Part shown: positions 1 through 7,516 of the stretch, one piece after another
Position numbering within the stretch: the stretch's first letter is position 1
Layout: each line of letters begins with the position of its first letter
DNA from: Coleofasciculus sp. LEGE 07092
Lineage (GTDB): Bacteria; Cyanobacteriota; Cyanobacteriia; Cyanobacteriales; Coleofasciculaceae
Direction: 5' to 3'
Length of the DNA stretch: 48,040 nt
Assembly (NCBI RefSeq): GCF_015207375.1
Contig: NZ_JADEWY010000041.1
Span: 1 to 48,040, forward strand
Notes under the pieces: model-generated
Told to the model about the DNA's origin: nothing
The model's database searches: none
Seen by the model: the letters and a program-made list of their open reading frames with translations, nothing else
Program-made: the position numbers and the translations under genes

Positions 1-71
1 CTGCCCCCCCGCACCCCAGCACCCCAGCCTTTTGCTATACAATATGACGGTTGTATTCTGCGACATTGGCA

Positions 72-1367
72 TTGATCGAGCGCTATACCCTGCCCGAAAT
101 GGGCGAACTGTGGACAGACAGCTATAAATACAAAACCTGGCTTCAGGTTGAGATAGCTGTTTGCGAAGCCAAAGCGGAACTAGGTGAGATTCCGGCTGAG
201 GCGGTTGAGGAAATTAAGGCAAAGGCGAATTTTAATCCCCAACGGATTGAAGAGATTGAGGCGGAGGTTCGCCATGATGTCATCGCCTTTCTCACCAACG
301 TGAATGAATATGTGGGCGATGCGGGGCGTTATATTCATTTGGGTTTGACGAGTTCAGATGTGTTGGATACTGCCCTAGCCCTGCAACTCGTCGCCAGCTT
401 GAATATTATCCTGGAACACGTAGAGCGGTTATGTCAAGCCATCCGCTATCAGGCTCAACAACACCGCTACACGGTGATGATCGGGCGTTCTCACGGAATT
501 CACGCCGAACCGATTAGCTTTGGGTTTAAGTTGGCGGGTTGGTTAGCAGAAGTATTGCGGCACCGCGATCGCTTAGTGCGCCTGCGCCAGCAAATTTCTG
601 TTGGCAAGATTTCCGGTGCTGTGGGAACTTATGCCAACATTAACCCCCGGATAGAAGCGATCGCCTGTTCCAAACTTGGACTTGACCCGGATACGGCTTC
701 AACTCAGATAATATCACGCGATCGCCATGCTGACTTTGTGCAGCAGTTAGCACTGTTGACGGCATCCATTGAACGCTTTGCTGTAGAAATTCGCAATTTG
801 CAAAGAACCGATGTCTTAGAAGTTGAGGAATACTTTTCTAAAGGACAAAAAGGTTCTTCGGCAATGCCGCACAAGCGTAACCCAATTCGTTCCGAACGAC
901 TAACAGGAATGGCGCGAATTGTCCGAGCTCATGGGGTTGCAGCACTAGAAAATGTCGCTCTTTGGCACGAACGAGATATTTCTCACAGTTCCGTCGAACG
1001 AGTGATTTTACCCGATGCTTGCATTTTGACGCATTTCATGCTTTCGGAAATTACCGACTTGGTAAAACACCTGTTGGTTTACCCCGAAAACATGAAACGA
1101 AACCTAAATCTTTACGGGGGTGTTATTTTTAGTCAGCGAGTCTTATTAACCCTTGTCGAAAAAGGCATGAATCGGGAAGACGCTTACAGCACCGTGCAGT
1201 CTTGCGCCCACGCTGCTTGGAATCAGCCTGAAGGCAACTTTCACAACCTGATTGCAAAGGATTCCCGCGTCACTAGTCGGCTAACGCCAGCAGAAATTGA
1301 GGCGTGTTTTGACCCACAATACCATTTCCAGCATCTAGAGGAGGTTTATCAACGTTTGGATATCTGA
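72..1367 (+). CDS. purB: Adenylosuccinate lyase
   Basis: Adenylosuccinate lyase of purine synthesis: it cleaves SAICAR to AICAR and adenylosuccinate to AMP, each with release of fumarate, in the cytoplasm. The product is 431 aa, normal for the family. The fumarase/aspartase superfamily signature GSSAMPHKRNP lies in the flexible active-site loop, and the LTSSDVLDTALALQL and RSHGIHAEPISFG blocks supply the other conserved catalytic regions. I choose the TTG at 72, which gives the usual N-terminus MIERYTLPEMG; an upstream in-frame TTG at 51 would add seven unconserved residues. No strong ribosome binding site is visible. It converges on the ParA-type gene, whose stop lies only 12 bp away. Confidence 0.95.
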   Translation: MIERYTLPEMGELWTDSYKYKTWLQVEIAVCEAKAELGEIPAEAVEEIKAKANFNPQRIEEIEAEVRHDVIAFLTNVNEYVGDAGRYIHLGLTSSDVLDTALALQLVASLNIILEHVERLCQAIRYQAQQHRYTVMIGRSHGIHAEPISFGFKLAGWLAEVLRHRDRLVRLRQQISVGKISGAVGTYANINPRIEAIACSKLGLDPDTASTQIISRDRHADFVQQLALLTASIERFAVEIRNLQRTDVLEVEEYFSKGQKGSSAMPHKRNPIRSERLTGMARIVRAHGVAALENVALWHERDISHSSVERVILPDACILTHFMLSEITDLVKHLLVYPENMKRNLNLYGGVIFSQRVLLTLVEKGMNREDAYSTVQSCAHAAWNQPEGNFHNLIAKDSRVTSRLTPAEIEACFDPQYHFQHLEEVYQRLDI

Positions 1368-1379
1368 GGTTGTGCCCCA

Positions 1380-2141
1380 TTAGCTAATAATATGTTGGGC
1401 AACCTTTTGGATTTCCTTGCTTAGGGGATGATTGGGATAGCGCAAGCAAAAGACATCACCGCTAGCTAACTGAATCATCTCCTCAGCTAAGGGCAGGATA
1501 CCCGCCACGGTAGCTTTATAGGTTCTCTCCATATCTTGTTTCAAGGCTTTAAAATCTAAAGACGGAAGTGCTTTATTCACCATAAGTAAAAGCTTTGGCA
1601 CCTGCAACTTCCGGGCAACTTCCACCGTGACTGCCGTACCCTGGAAATCTTGACGGTCTGGACGCAGGATAAGAAGCAGTGTATCAGAGATTGTAATCGA
1701 TAGGAGAGTTTCTTCGTTAAGACCGGGGTGAGTGTCAATGAACAAATAATCTAACTTCAAGGCTTCAATCAGTTCCTCAAAGCCATCAATCAGCATATTC
1801 ACATCGTACCCTTCCCGCAAAATGCGAGTAATCTCACCCATGCGGATACTCGACGGAATTAGGTGAATTTTGCTGTTGAGCTTGCGTTTTTCCCCCAGTA
1901 CCCAACTCACATCATAAGCCGCATCCTCGATCGCACACCGACCCCACAAATAATCGTTCAGGGAATTTTGAATTTTATCCTCATCGAAACCGAAAAGGAC
2001 GTGAATGCCTGGAGACTGGATATCGGTATCTACAATACCCACCCGATACCCCTCACGAGCAACCGTGGCAGCAAGATTTGCGGTTGAGTTCGACTTGCCA
2101 GTACCCCCACGGAATGAGTGGATCGAGACGATTTCTGACAT
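1380..2141 (-). CDS. MinD/ParA family ATPase
   Basis: P-loop ATPase of the MinD/ParA/Mrp (SIMIBI) class, 253 aa. A deviant Walker A, RGGTGKS, sits at residues 11-17, followed by switch I around VDTDIQSPG and Walker B at LDYLFIDTHPGLN. These proteins normally dimerise on ATP and position cell-surface, cytoskeletal or plasmid cargo, or regulate assembly of other machines. No ParB, MinE or MinC gene is next to it, and the sequence lacks an evident MinD-type membrane-targeting helix at the C-terminus, so it is probably neither the division-site MinD nor a partition ParA. Its cargo is unknown. It stands alone, with map behind it on the same strand after a 108 bp gap. Confidence 0.85.
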   Translation of the reverse strand: MSEIVSIHSFRGGTGKSNSTANLAATVAREGYRVGIVDTDIQSPGIHVLFGFDEDKIQNSLNDYLWGRCAIEDAAYDVSWVLGEKRKLNSKIHLIPSSIRMGEITRILREGYDVNMLIDGFEELIEALKLDYLFIDTHPGLNEETLLSITISDTLLLILRPDRQDFQGTAVTVEVARKLQVPKLLLMVNKALPSLDFKALKQDMERTYKATVAGILPLAEEMIQLASGDVFCLRYPNHPLSKEIQKVAQHIIS

Positions 2142-2249
2142 ATTTTACCTCTAGGATGTCGTTCTACTCGCTTCTTTTCGCCCCTCAGATGCCTAAGGGA
2201 TAGGAGTTCGGTTCTGATTCAGAATAAAGCGCGATCGTGCTTCCCAATT

Positions 2250-3077
2250 CTATACCTTCGTTCGATCTGTTAAAATCTCATAGCCATCTGCTGTCACCAA
2301 GACTGTATGCTCAAACTGAGCCGATAATGCATTATCTACGGTAACTGCCGTCCAACGGTCAGATAGAATGCGTGTAACTTTAGAACCCGCATTGACAATC
2401 GGTTCAATCGCCAGCGTCATCCCAGCACGAAGCTTAACATTCGGCATTTCGCGGGTGCGGAAGTTAAACACTGAGGGTTCTTCATGCAAGTTCCGCCCCA
2501 CACCATGACCGGTGAAATCTTCCACTACACTATAGCCATTTGCTTTAACATGATCTTCGATCGCACCGGCAATATCAAGTAAGTAGTTTCCTTCCTTCAC
2601 CTGTTCGATACCCTTGTAGAGAGTTTCTTCTGCAACGCGAATTAACTTAGCGGCTGCGGGTTTAACGTCACCAACGGCGATAGTAATGCAGGAGTCGCCG
2701 TGGAAGCCTTCATAGCAAGCCCCGGTATCTACTTTCAGAACATCACCGACGCGAATCACCTTCTTGCGATTGGGAATACCGTGAACCACTTCGTTATTGA
2801 TACTAGAGCAGATGGATGCCGGAAAGCCGTGATACCCTTTGAAACTGGGTATTGCTCCCATTTCGCGGATGCGTTTTTCGGCGTGAGCATCCAAGTCAGC
2901 CGTTGTCATTCCCGGCTCAACCATTTCGGAAATTTCTTTCAGTACTTTGGCGACAATCTGGGCTGCCTGCCGCATAATTTCAATTTCGCGCTCGGATTTG
3001 ATTTCAACACCCCGACGTTTTTTGTTCTGACGGGAAGCTTGAGTCTGTTTGGGAAGCAAGTTGCTCAGAATATTCAT
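2250..3077 (-). CDS. map: Type I methionine aminopeptidase
   Basis: Removes the initiator methionine from nascent proteins. It is a pita-bread-fold metallopeptidase of 275 aa. Metal ligands can be followed in the usual order: the aspartates in [15 protein letters not shown], the histidine in [14 protein letters not shown], and glutamates in AIEPIV and in the C-terminal FEHTV. About 30 residues of basic, polar sequence precede the catalytic domain (which begins near [16 protein letters not shown]), a modest N-terminal extension. Cyanobacteria usually carry several map paralogues, so this need not be the only copy. The upstream 340 bp hold no protein gene but do hold a convincing plus-strand terminator. 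Confidence 0.95.
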   Translation of the reverse strand: MNILSNLLPKQTQASRQNKKRRGVEIKSEREIEIMRQAAQIVAKVLKEISEMVEPGMTTADLDAHAEKRIREMGAIPSFKGYHGFPASICSSINNEVVHGIPNRKKVIRVGDVLKVDTGACYEGFHGDSCITIAVGDVKPAAAKLIRVAEETLYKGIEQVKEGNYLLDIAGAIEDHVKANGYSVVEDFTGHGVGRNLHEEPSVFNFRTREMPNVKLRAGMTLAIEPIVNAGSKVTRILSDRWTAVTVDNALSAQFEHTVLVTADGYEILTDRTKV

Positions 3078-3199
3078 AGATGGCTGTTAAATGGGTACTG
3101 ACAATGGCGCTACGAAGTCGCTGATTTGAGTCCTTAAGGTCTTACTCCAATGTAAAATATCTTTTATATTTTAATGAACTCCGGCTTTCAACTGCGTTA

Positions 3200-3330
3200 A
3201 TAGTAAAACATCACCCGATCGGGTGAATCAATCAGGTGAAGTCTCTTTACCGAATGAAACCTTATGATTAGTGTACAAACCACTGATTGAGTCTGTACCC
3301 CACTCCTTGACTCTCGTGGGGTATTTTTTT
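3200..3330 (+). ncRNA. Candidate small RNA ending in an intrinsic terminator
   Basis: No plus-strand gene precedes the terminator at 3298-3330, since both neighbours are on the minus strand, so a plus-strand transcript must start within the roughly 220 bp behind it. Two hairpins stand in tandem: GTACA/TGTAC (3273-3277 with 3294-3298) and CCCCAC/GTGGGG (3298-3303 with 3316-3321). Their loops contain GAGTC and GACTC, which are complementary and could form a kissing contact. A 14 bp palindrome, CACCCGATCGGGTG, lies just upstream near 3212. The 5' end is a guess. I cannot match it to a named cyanobacterial RNA such as Yfr1 or PsrR1. Confidence 0.35.
3298..3330 (+). terminator. Rho-independent terminator
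   Basis: A stem of CCCCAC (3298-3303) and GTGGGG (3316-3321) with a 12-nt loop is followed by TATTTTTTT. It reads on the plus strand, opposite to map and the cupredoxin gene, and is the basis for proposing a small RNA here. Confidence 0.7.
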
Positions 3331-3420
3331 GGGCGCTCACATCTTGAACCATTAGCAAGATAGCCAGGACGCCCATTTGTCTCCTGCCCCTTCAGACAAT
3401 CGGAAAACGTCTAGCTTAAA

Positions 3421-3906
3421 CTACTGCGCTGCGATCGCAATTTCCCCCCTCATTCCAGCTTCTGAATGTCCTCGAATGGAACAATGAAGTTCGTAAGTTC
3501 CCGGTTTCATTGGTACAAATACCCATTCCGCCTCACCTCCGGGCTTCAGTTCCACTTCATGGATTGCGCCTTTGACTTCAAGTTTGCCGGATTCAACTTT
3601 CTGAGTCCAACTGGCATCAGCAAAGTCTTTAGAGGTGAAGTAGTGCTTTTGAGGACTGGGATTATTTAAAAGCAGTTTATAGCGTTTGCCAGCTACAAAC
3701 TCCAATTTATCGGGAAAAAACTTGAGTTCATCAGTGCTATTGCCCAAGCTGACAGTAACCTCAGTAATGGGTTGAGCAGTAGCGGCGATGGCAGATGGAG
3801 TGATTCTCCCCAACCCAAAAATTATGCCTAGCACGAGCGTCAACCCTAGGTAAATCCATCGACGCTGACTCTTTTGTTTATCCATAGAGAAATTAAACCG
3901 TATCAT
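3421..3906 (-). CDS. Cupredoxin (plastocyanin-like) exported protein
   Basis: Type I copper protein of 161 aa. The N-terminus has a basic stretch and a hydrophobic segment (about residues 18-42) ending in AIAATA, a likely signal peptide for the thylakoid lumen or periplasm. The copper site can be read as the histidine in SPQKHYFTSKDF and the C-terminal CSIRGHSEAGM, which gives Cys, His and Met ligands. Spacing and length differ from true plastocyanin petE, so I call it a plastocyanin/azurin-family protein with an electron-transfer or copper-binding role, partner unknown. The ATG at 3885 (MDKQKSQ) is an equally good start. It is monocistronic. Confidence 0.8.
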   Translation of the reverse strand: MIRFNFSMDKQKSQRRWIYLGLTLVLGIIFGLGRITPSAIAATAQPITEVTVSLGNSTDELKFFPDKLEFVAGKRYKLLLNNPSPQKHYFTSKDFADASWTQKVESGKLEVKGAIHEVELKPGGEAEWVFVPMKPGTYELHCSIRGHSEAGMRGEIAIAAQ

Positions 3907-3934
3907 TGAACATCTTTATCCCTACTCCCGTTCG

Positions 3935-4020
3935 GACTTCGGCGTGAGCGCGGCAACTGAGCCTGTCGAAGTTCAGTCGAACGCTGACGCTCACGGCAAA
4001 AGCCTACTCCCTATTCCCTA
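3935..4020. repeat. Dispersed inverted-repeat sequence between genes
   Basis: This gap contains GTTCGG followed by CGGCGTGAGCG and, further on, the opposing GCTGACGCTCACGGC, then CTACTCCC-type runs. A related block (CGCCGTGAGCG, CGAACGGGAGTGG) lies at about 47928-47960 at the end of rsmD, so it is a dispersed family. It overlaps the last codons of the VOC gene, whose C-terminal residues (GQGVGNRE) appear to be repeat-derived. Confidence 0.5.
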
Positions 4021-4468
4021 CTCCTTGTCCCATTCCCAAAACTCGAATAAATTCCAAGGGTAATCCATCTGTATCAGCAATGAACGTGACTTCGTAAACG
4101 CGATCGCCAATAATTTGTTGAGTCGGTTCTAAGAGAACTTTCAAGGGCTGAAACTGCTCAGGGTTCTGACTTGCTGCTTCGGTAAAACGGTTTTGGAGAG
4201 ACGTTAACCAACTTAGCAAATCAGTCGCTACCTCTGTAATGTCAAAGGAGAGGTGGTAATAGCCGACGTAATGCTCATCTCCAAAGGCATCGGGGGCGGG
4301 TTTAGGTTCAGGAATTTGGATCAATTCGATCCGTCCACCAATTCCCTCCATCCAGCAAGCGAGGGTGATTCCGGCGGTAAAGCGTTCAGAGATCGTAAAT
4401 CCCAATTCTTCGTAGAATGCGATCGCGCGATGGATATTTGCCGTGCGAATCGAAGCGTGATGGAACAT
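4004..4468 (-). CDS. VOC family (glyoxalase-fold) protein
   Basis: Small vicinal-oxygen-chelate protein of 154 aa. It begins MFHHASIRTANIHRAIAFYEEL, the typical first beta-alpha-beta module with a metal-binding histidine, and has a second module around HYVGYYHLSFDITEVATDL, with a conserved glutamate near the end (LPLEFIRV). Members include glyoxalase I, dioxygenases and fosfomycin or bleomycin resistance proteins; the substrate cannot be told from sequence. Its start is 8 bp from the stop of the TIGR02652-type gene, so the two are probably co-transcribed. The last residues run into a dispersed repeat. Confidence 0.8.
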   Translation of the reverse strand: MFHHASIRTANIHRAIAFYEELGFTISERFTAGITLACWMEGIGGRIELIQIPEPKPAPDAFGDEHYVGYYHLSFDITEVATDLLSWLTSLQNRFTEAASQNPEQFQPLKVLLEPTQQIIGDRVYEVTFIADTDGLPLEFIRVLGMGQGVGNRE

Positions 4469-4476
4469 CTTGCCGT

Positions 4477-4986
4477 CTACTCAAACAATCGGAAGTAAGG
4501 ATAGCGCACGGGGATACCGGGTTCTTTTTCCAAATCAAAATTAATCACGTCCCAGCACGGTTCTTGTGCTGGATCGGGGCTGAACTCAACCGGCAAGCCG
4601 TAGAGTCGGGGTTTCGCTGTCTCAGACTGCCCCCGCCAAGGTGTGCTGCGCTCCAAGTAGGCACTCACTAATTCTCGATAGCGGCTGGCAATGATTACCC
4701 TTGTCGCTCGATAGCCTTGGGTGTAGAGGCGATCGAGGGCTTCGTGAATCTCGAAGCGGATGCCATCAGGATGGGTGTGTTGACGATACCACTCCTCATT
4801 CCACCGACGCCAGTGACGCCCGGACTGTAAGTGAATCAGTTCTTCTGTTTTCGGATCTGCTTCAAAAGCACCATGCCGGGGACACAAATAAGTATCTGTC
4901 AATGTCAATGCCGGAATTAACTGACGGCAGTGAGGACATTGAATCTCAGAACCAAATATGGGGTACTGCAAGCTAGGGTTGATCAT
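4477..4986 (-). CDS. TIGR02652 family protein (cyanobacterial, unknown function)
   Basis: A 169-aa protein of a conserved cyanobacterial family I recognise as TIGR02652; function unknown. Two cysteine pairs are visible near the N-terminus, CPHC (in IQCPHCRQLIP) and a second cysteine in TYLCPRHGAFEADP, which suggests a small zinc ribbon or rubredoxin-like knuckle. The rest is rich in Arg and Trp (SGRHWRRWNEEWYRQHTHPDG) and ends in a conserved PYFRLFE. I place the start at the ATG at 4986; a TTG one codon earlier is also in frame. It leads a likely two-gene transcript with the VOC gene. Confidence 0.75.
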   Translation of the reverse strand: MINPSLQYPIFGSEIQCPHCRQLIPALTLTDTYLCPRHGAFEADPKTEELIHLQSGRHWRRWNEEWYRQHTHPDGIRFEIHEALDRLYTQGYRATRVIIASRYRELVSAYLERSTPWRGQSETAKPRLYGLPVEFSPDPAQEPCWDVINFDLEKEPGIPVRYPYFRLFE

Positions 4987-5232
4987 CAAATGCTACAGGG
5001 CGTCTTTCGGTGGGTGTGCTAGTACCTTTGGTTTCATTATAGGATACCGTCAGAGACACTCCTCGTGAAAGAGGATTGAGATAACAAATTTGGCAATAGC
5101 GCCTAGATATGATAACACTAGCCGGGGGCACGAAACTATTAGAGTGCGGGGCGCGATTGAGTTGAATCTGGATTTATTTTTTAGTTTCTTGCCGGAGCTT
5201 TGTGGTGAGAGTCTGGGAGTTTAAAAACAATC

Positions 5233-5772
5233 ATGAATCATTTTAATCCGTCTTATTGGTCTCCCCCTGACCTTTCTCAAACTGCCTTTATCGCCCCTAA
5301 TGCGGTGGTGATAGGTGAGGTGCAGTTAGCTACTGGAGTCAGTATCTGGTATGGTGCTGTCGTGCGGGGAGATGTAGAGCGTATCGAAATTGGCGATCGC
5401 ACCAATATCCAAGATGGTGCCATTTTACACGGCGACCCAGGCAAGCCTACGATTTTAGAAGACCACGTTACCGTTGGACATCGGGCGGTGATTCATTCAG
5501 CTCATATCGAACGGGGTTGTCTGATTGGGATTGGTGCCGTGGTACTCGATGGTGTGCGTGTGGGATATGGCAGTATGGTTGGTGCTGGTGCTTTAGTCAC
5601 AAAAGACGTTCCCCCCCTATCCCTAGTTGTCGGCGTTCCAGCTAGACGAGTCCGCGATATGTCAGAAACCGAGGCGGCTGAGTTAATCGAACACGCACGC
5701 CGCTATGAACAGCTTGCTCTCGTACACGCAGGCAAAGGAACCAACTTGGGGTTTACTCAACCCTCAGCGTAA
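5233..5772 (+). CDS. Gamma carbonic anhydrase family protein
   Basis: Left-handed beta-helix protein of 179 aa built from hexapeptide repeats ([LIV]-G-x4), e.g. VVIGEVQLATGVSIWYGAVVRGD and LIGIGAVVLDGVRVGYGSMVGAGALVTKD. The histidines in VTVGHRAVIHSAH correspond to the zinc ligands of gamma carbonic anhydrases, and the RGD of VVRGD and Q of NIQDGAI are also conserved. It lacks the RuBisCO-small-subunit-like repeats of CcmM, so it is a stand-alone YrdA/PaaY/CcmM-N type protein. Whether it hydrates CO2 is not certain from sequence. The ATG at 5233 is the only sensible start. psbY follows on the same strand after 115 bp. Confidence 0.9.
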   Translation: MNHFNPSYWSPPDLSQTAFIAPNAVVIGEVQLATGVSIWYGAVVRGDVERIEIGDRTNIQDGAILHGDPGKPTILEDHVTVGHRAVIHSAHIERGCLIGIGAVVLDGVRVGYGSMVGAGALVTKDVPPLSLVVGVPARRVRDMSETEAAELIEHARRYEQLALVHAGKGTNLGFTQPSA

Positions 5773-5887
5773 GTGTTGAGAAAAAAAGGTTCCTCTGTAT
5801 TGACCTATGGGGGTAAAATCTGATTAAAACGATAAATAATGAGAAAAGTTCAAAAAACTTCAAGAAGTAAGTGAGGGAGCTAAGACT

Positions 5888-6004
5888 ATGGATTGGCGGT
5901 TAGTTGTCGTTTTGTTACCTATCATCCTGGCAGCAAGCTGGGCTTTATTCAATATCGGTGCTGCTGCTTTGAGACAAGTTCAGGCATTTCTGAATCGTTC
6001 CTAA
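5888..6004 (+). CDS. psbY: Photosystem II protein PsbY
   Basis: A 38-residue single-span membrane protein starting [19 protein letters not shown] and ending in a basic cytoplasmic tail ([11 protein letters not shown]). This matches PsbY (Ycf32), a peripheral low-molecular-weight subunit of photosystem II next to cytochrome b559. The signature is the MDWR start, one hydrophobic helix, and the [10 protein letters not shown] segment just after it. A GAGGGAG ribosome binding site lies about 10 nt upstream of the ATG. A short hairpin (AAGTT/AACTT) lies near 5848 in the leader. Confidence 0.92.
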   Translation: MDWRLVVVLLPIILAASWALFNIGAAALRQVQAFLNRS

Positions 6005-6086
6005 GCAGTACTGAGCTTAGAGGGTAGGTAAGGGAGGTGATGGGACAAGGCTCGGCAATAGTTCCCTTGTCTCCGCTTCCCTCTAT

Positions 6087-7490
6087 CTAACCTCCACTGT
6101 GCCTTGTGCCTTCACCGCAGGCAAGTTTACCATTGCTATAAGTTGGCTCTGTCGGTTTGACTAGTCCAGGAAACTCCGCTACGCACAGGATACTTAGTGT
6201 CGTCATAGAATTGGATGTATCGTTGATCCCAACCTCCATCGAGGGAACGGCAAAAATACCTCCAACATAGCTTTTAAGTTTTTCTTTCCGGGATAACGCA
6301 TAGTGAAAGACAGCTCCGTCGGTCACACGCATTATATAGTTGTATCTCTCTGATGGTAGACTGCCATATTCCCCCTCAACGGCACGCTTCACCTCTCCAA
6401 AGTCATCGTTAAAGGTATTATCTTCAATAAAATAGGCAGCTTGGTAGCGGTTCATCTCACCAACAGCTCCTCTGTCTCTTTCTTTGTCCAGAAATGATGT
6501 TGCCATCAAGACTAAGGGAGGAGCGACAACGAACACTATCAATGCCAAGCATCCACAGCCGTATCCACGGTTAGTTTGAGGTGAATAGCTATTGCCTGAG
6601 ATTGAGTGGCGATTTGGGCGAGGCAGGAGAGGAGCTTGCAGCGCCGAGAGTGCTTGACGTGCCGTGCTGAATCGTTTTTCGGGAGCGGGTTGGATGAGTT
6701 GTTCAATCCATTTGGCAAAATCGGGATTAATACTAACCCTATCCTTAAACTGGATTCGCATCCGACGCTGGGGCAAATTAGCCGGAGAAATACCCGTTAA
6801 TAAGTGAATCAGAGTTGCCCCTAAAGCATAAAGATCGGAAGCTGCGACAGCTTTTCCCCATAGCTGTTCTGGCGGTGCATAACCACTAGTTCCCACCACG
6901 GTAAACGTAACGCCTTCTGCCTTGGCTCTGTCTTGAACGGCACCAAAATCAACGAGATAAATTTGGTTATTTTTTGCCAAAATCAAGTTACTAGGTTTGA
7001 TGTCACGGTGAAGAATGGGTGGACTCAGCTCATGCAGGTAACTCAAAATTTTGAGAATGTCTTCGGCAAAATAGCGTACTTGCTGTTCTGTAAAAGGTTT
7101 GCCTTGCTCTAAAAGCTGTTTGAGAGAGTCACCGGGGATGTATTCCTGCACTAGGCAAAACCAAGGTAAGCCTGTCAGGGCGGCTTTACCAATATCCTGA
7201 CAACCTAGGGAAGATGTCTGCAAACCCGCCCCTACATCGTCTACCGAGAAATAATCGAGATACTCAGGAATCTTGGGATGATTAATATTTTTGAGAACTT
7301 GGGCTTCCCGTTCAAACAGCTTCAAGTCATCCCACTGCATTTGGGGATTAAACGCTAGCAGTTTGACGATGACAGTTTTAGGAGGAGAGGATTCGATGTC
7401 AGTTGCAAGCCAGGTTTGACGACCCGCATTTTGCCCTAGCTGTCGAATCAGTTGATAGCGTTCTTTTAAAGTATCTTTGGCTTTTAGCAT
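6087..7490 (-). CDS. Serine/threonine protein kinase with membrane anchor
   Basis: Hanks-type kinase of 467 aa. Kinase motifs are in order: a glycine-loop region at LGQNAGRQTW, the lysine in VIVKLLAF, HRDIKPSNLIL (catalytic loop), DFGAV (Mg binding) and GTSGYAPPEQLWG (activation/P+1). After the kinase domain (about 1-295) comes a single hydrophobic span (CGCLALIVFVVAPPLVLMATSF, about 311-332) and a probably exported C-terminal domain of about 130 residues resembling cyanobacterial type IV pilin-like sensor tails. Residues 86-105 (VGAGL...) are encoded by a palindromic repeat and are missing from the neighbouring paralogue. It is 26 bp downstream of the second kinase gene and so probably co-transcribed with it. 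Confidence 0.9.
   Translation of the reverse strand: MLKAKDTLKERYQLIRQLGQNAGRQTWLATDIESSPPKTVIVKLLAFNPQMQWDDLKLFEREAQVLKNINHPKIPEYLDYFSVDDVGAGLQTSSLGCQDIGKAALTGLPWFCLVQEYIPGDSLKQLLEQGKPFTEQQVRYFAEDILKILSYLHELSPPILHRDIKPSNLILAKNNQIYLVDFGAVQDRAKAEGVTFTVVGTSGYAPPEQLWGKAVAASDLYALGATLIHLLTGISPANLPQRRMRIQFKDRVSINPDFAKWIEQLIQPAPEKRFSTARQALSALQAPLLPRPNRHSISGNSYSPQTNRGYGCGCLALIVFVVAPPLVLMATSFLDKERDRGAVGEMNRYQAAYFIEDNTFNDDFGEVKRAVEGEYGSLPSERYNYIMRVTDGAVFHYALSRKEKLKSYVGGIFAVPSMEVGINDTSNSMTTLSILCVAEFPGLVKPTEPTYSNGKLACGEGTRHSGG
7178..7235 (-). repeat. Palindromic repeat inserted in frame in kinase gene
   Basis: GTAGGGGCGGGTTT on the minus strand (7222-7235) opposes GGGCGGCTTT on the plus strand (7178-7187): arms of 10 bp with one mismatch. 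The outer sequence matches the element in chlH (18614-18673), and both are translated in the same frame (GTA GGG GCG GGT = VGAG). Confidence 0.7.
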
Positions 7491-7516
7491 GATGAATTAA
7501 TTTAGTTCTAGGTTTT

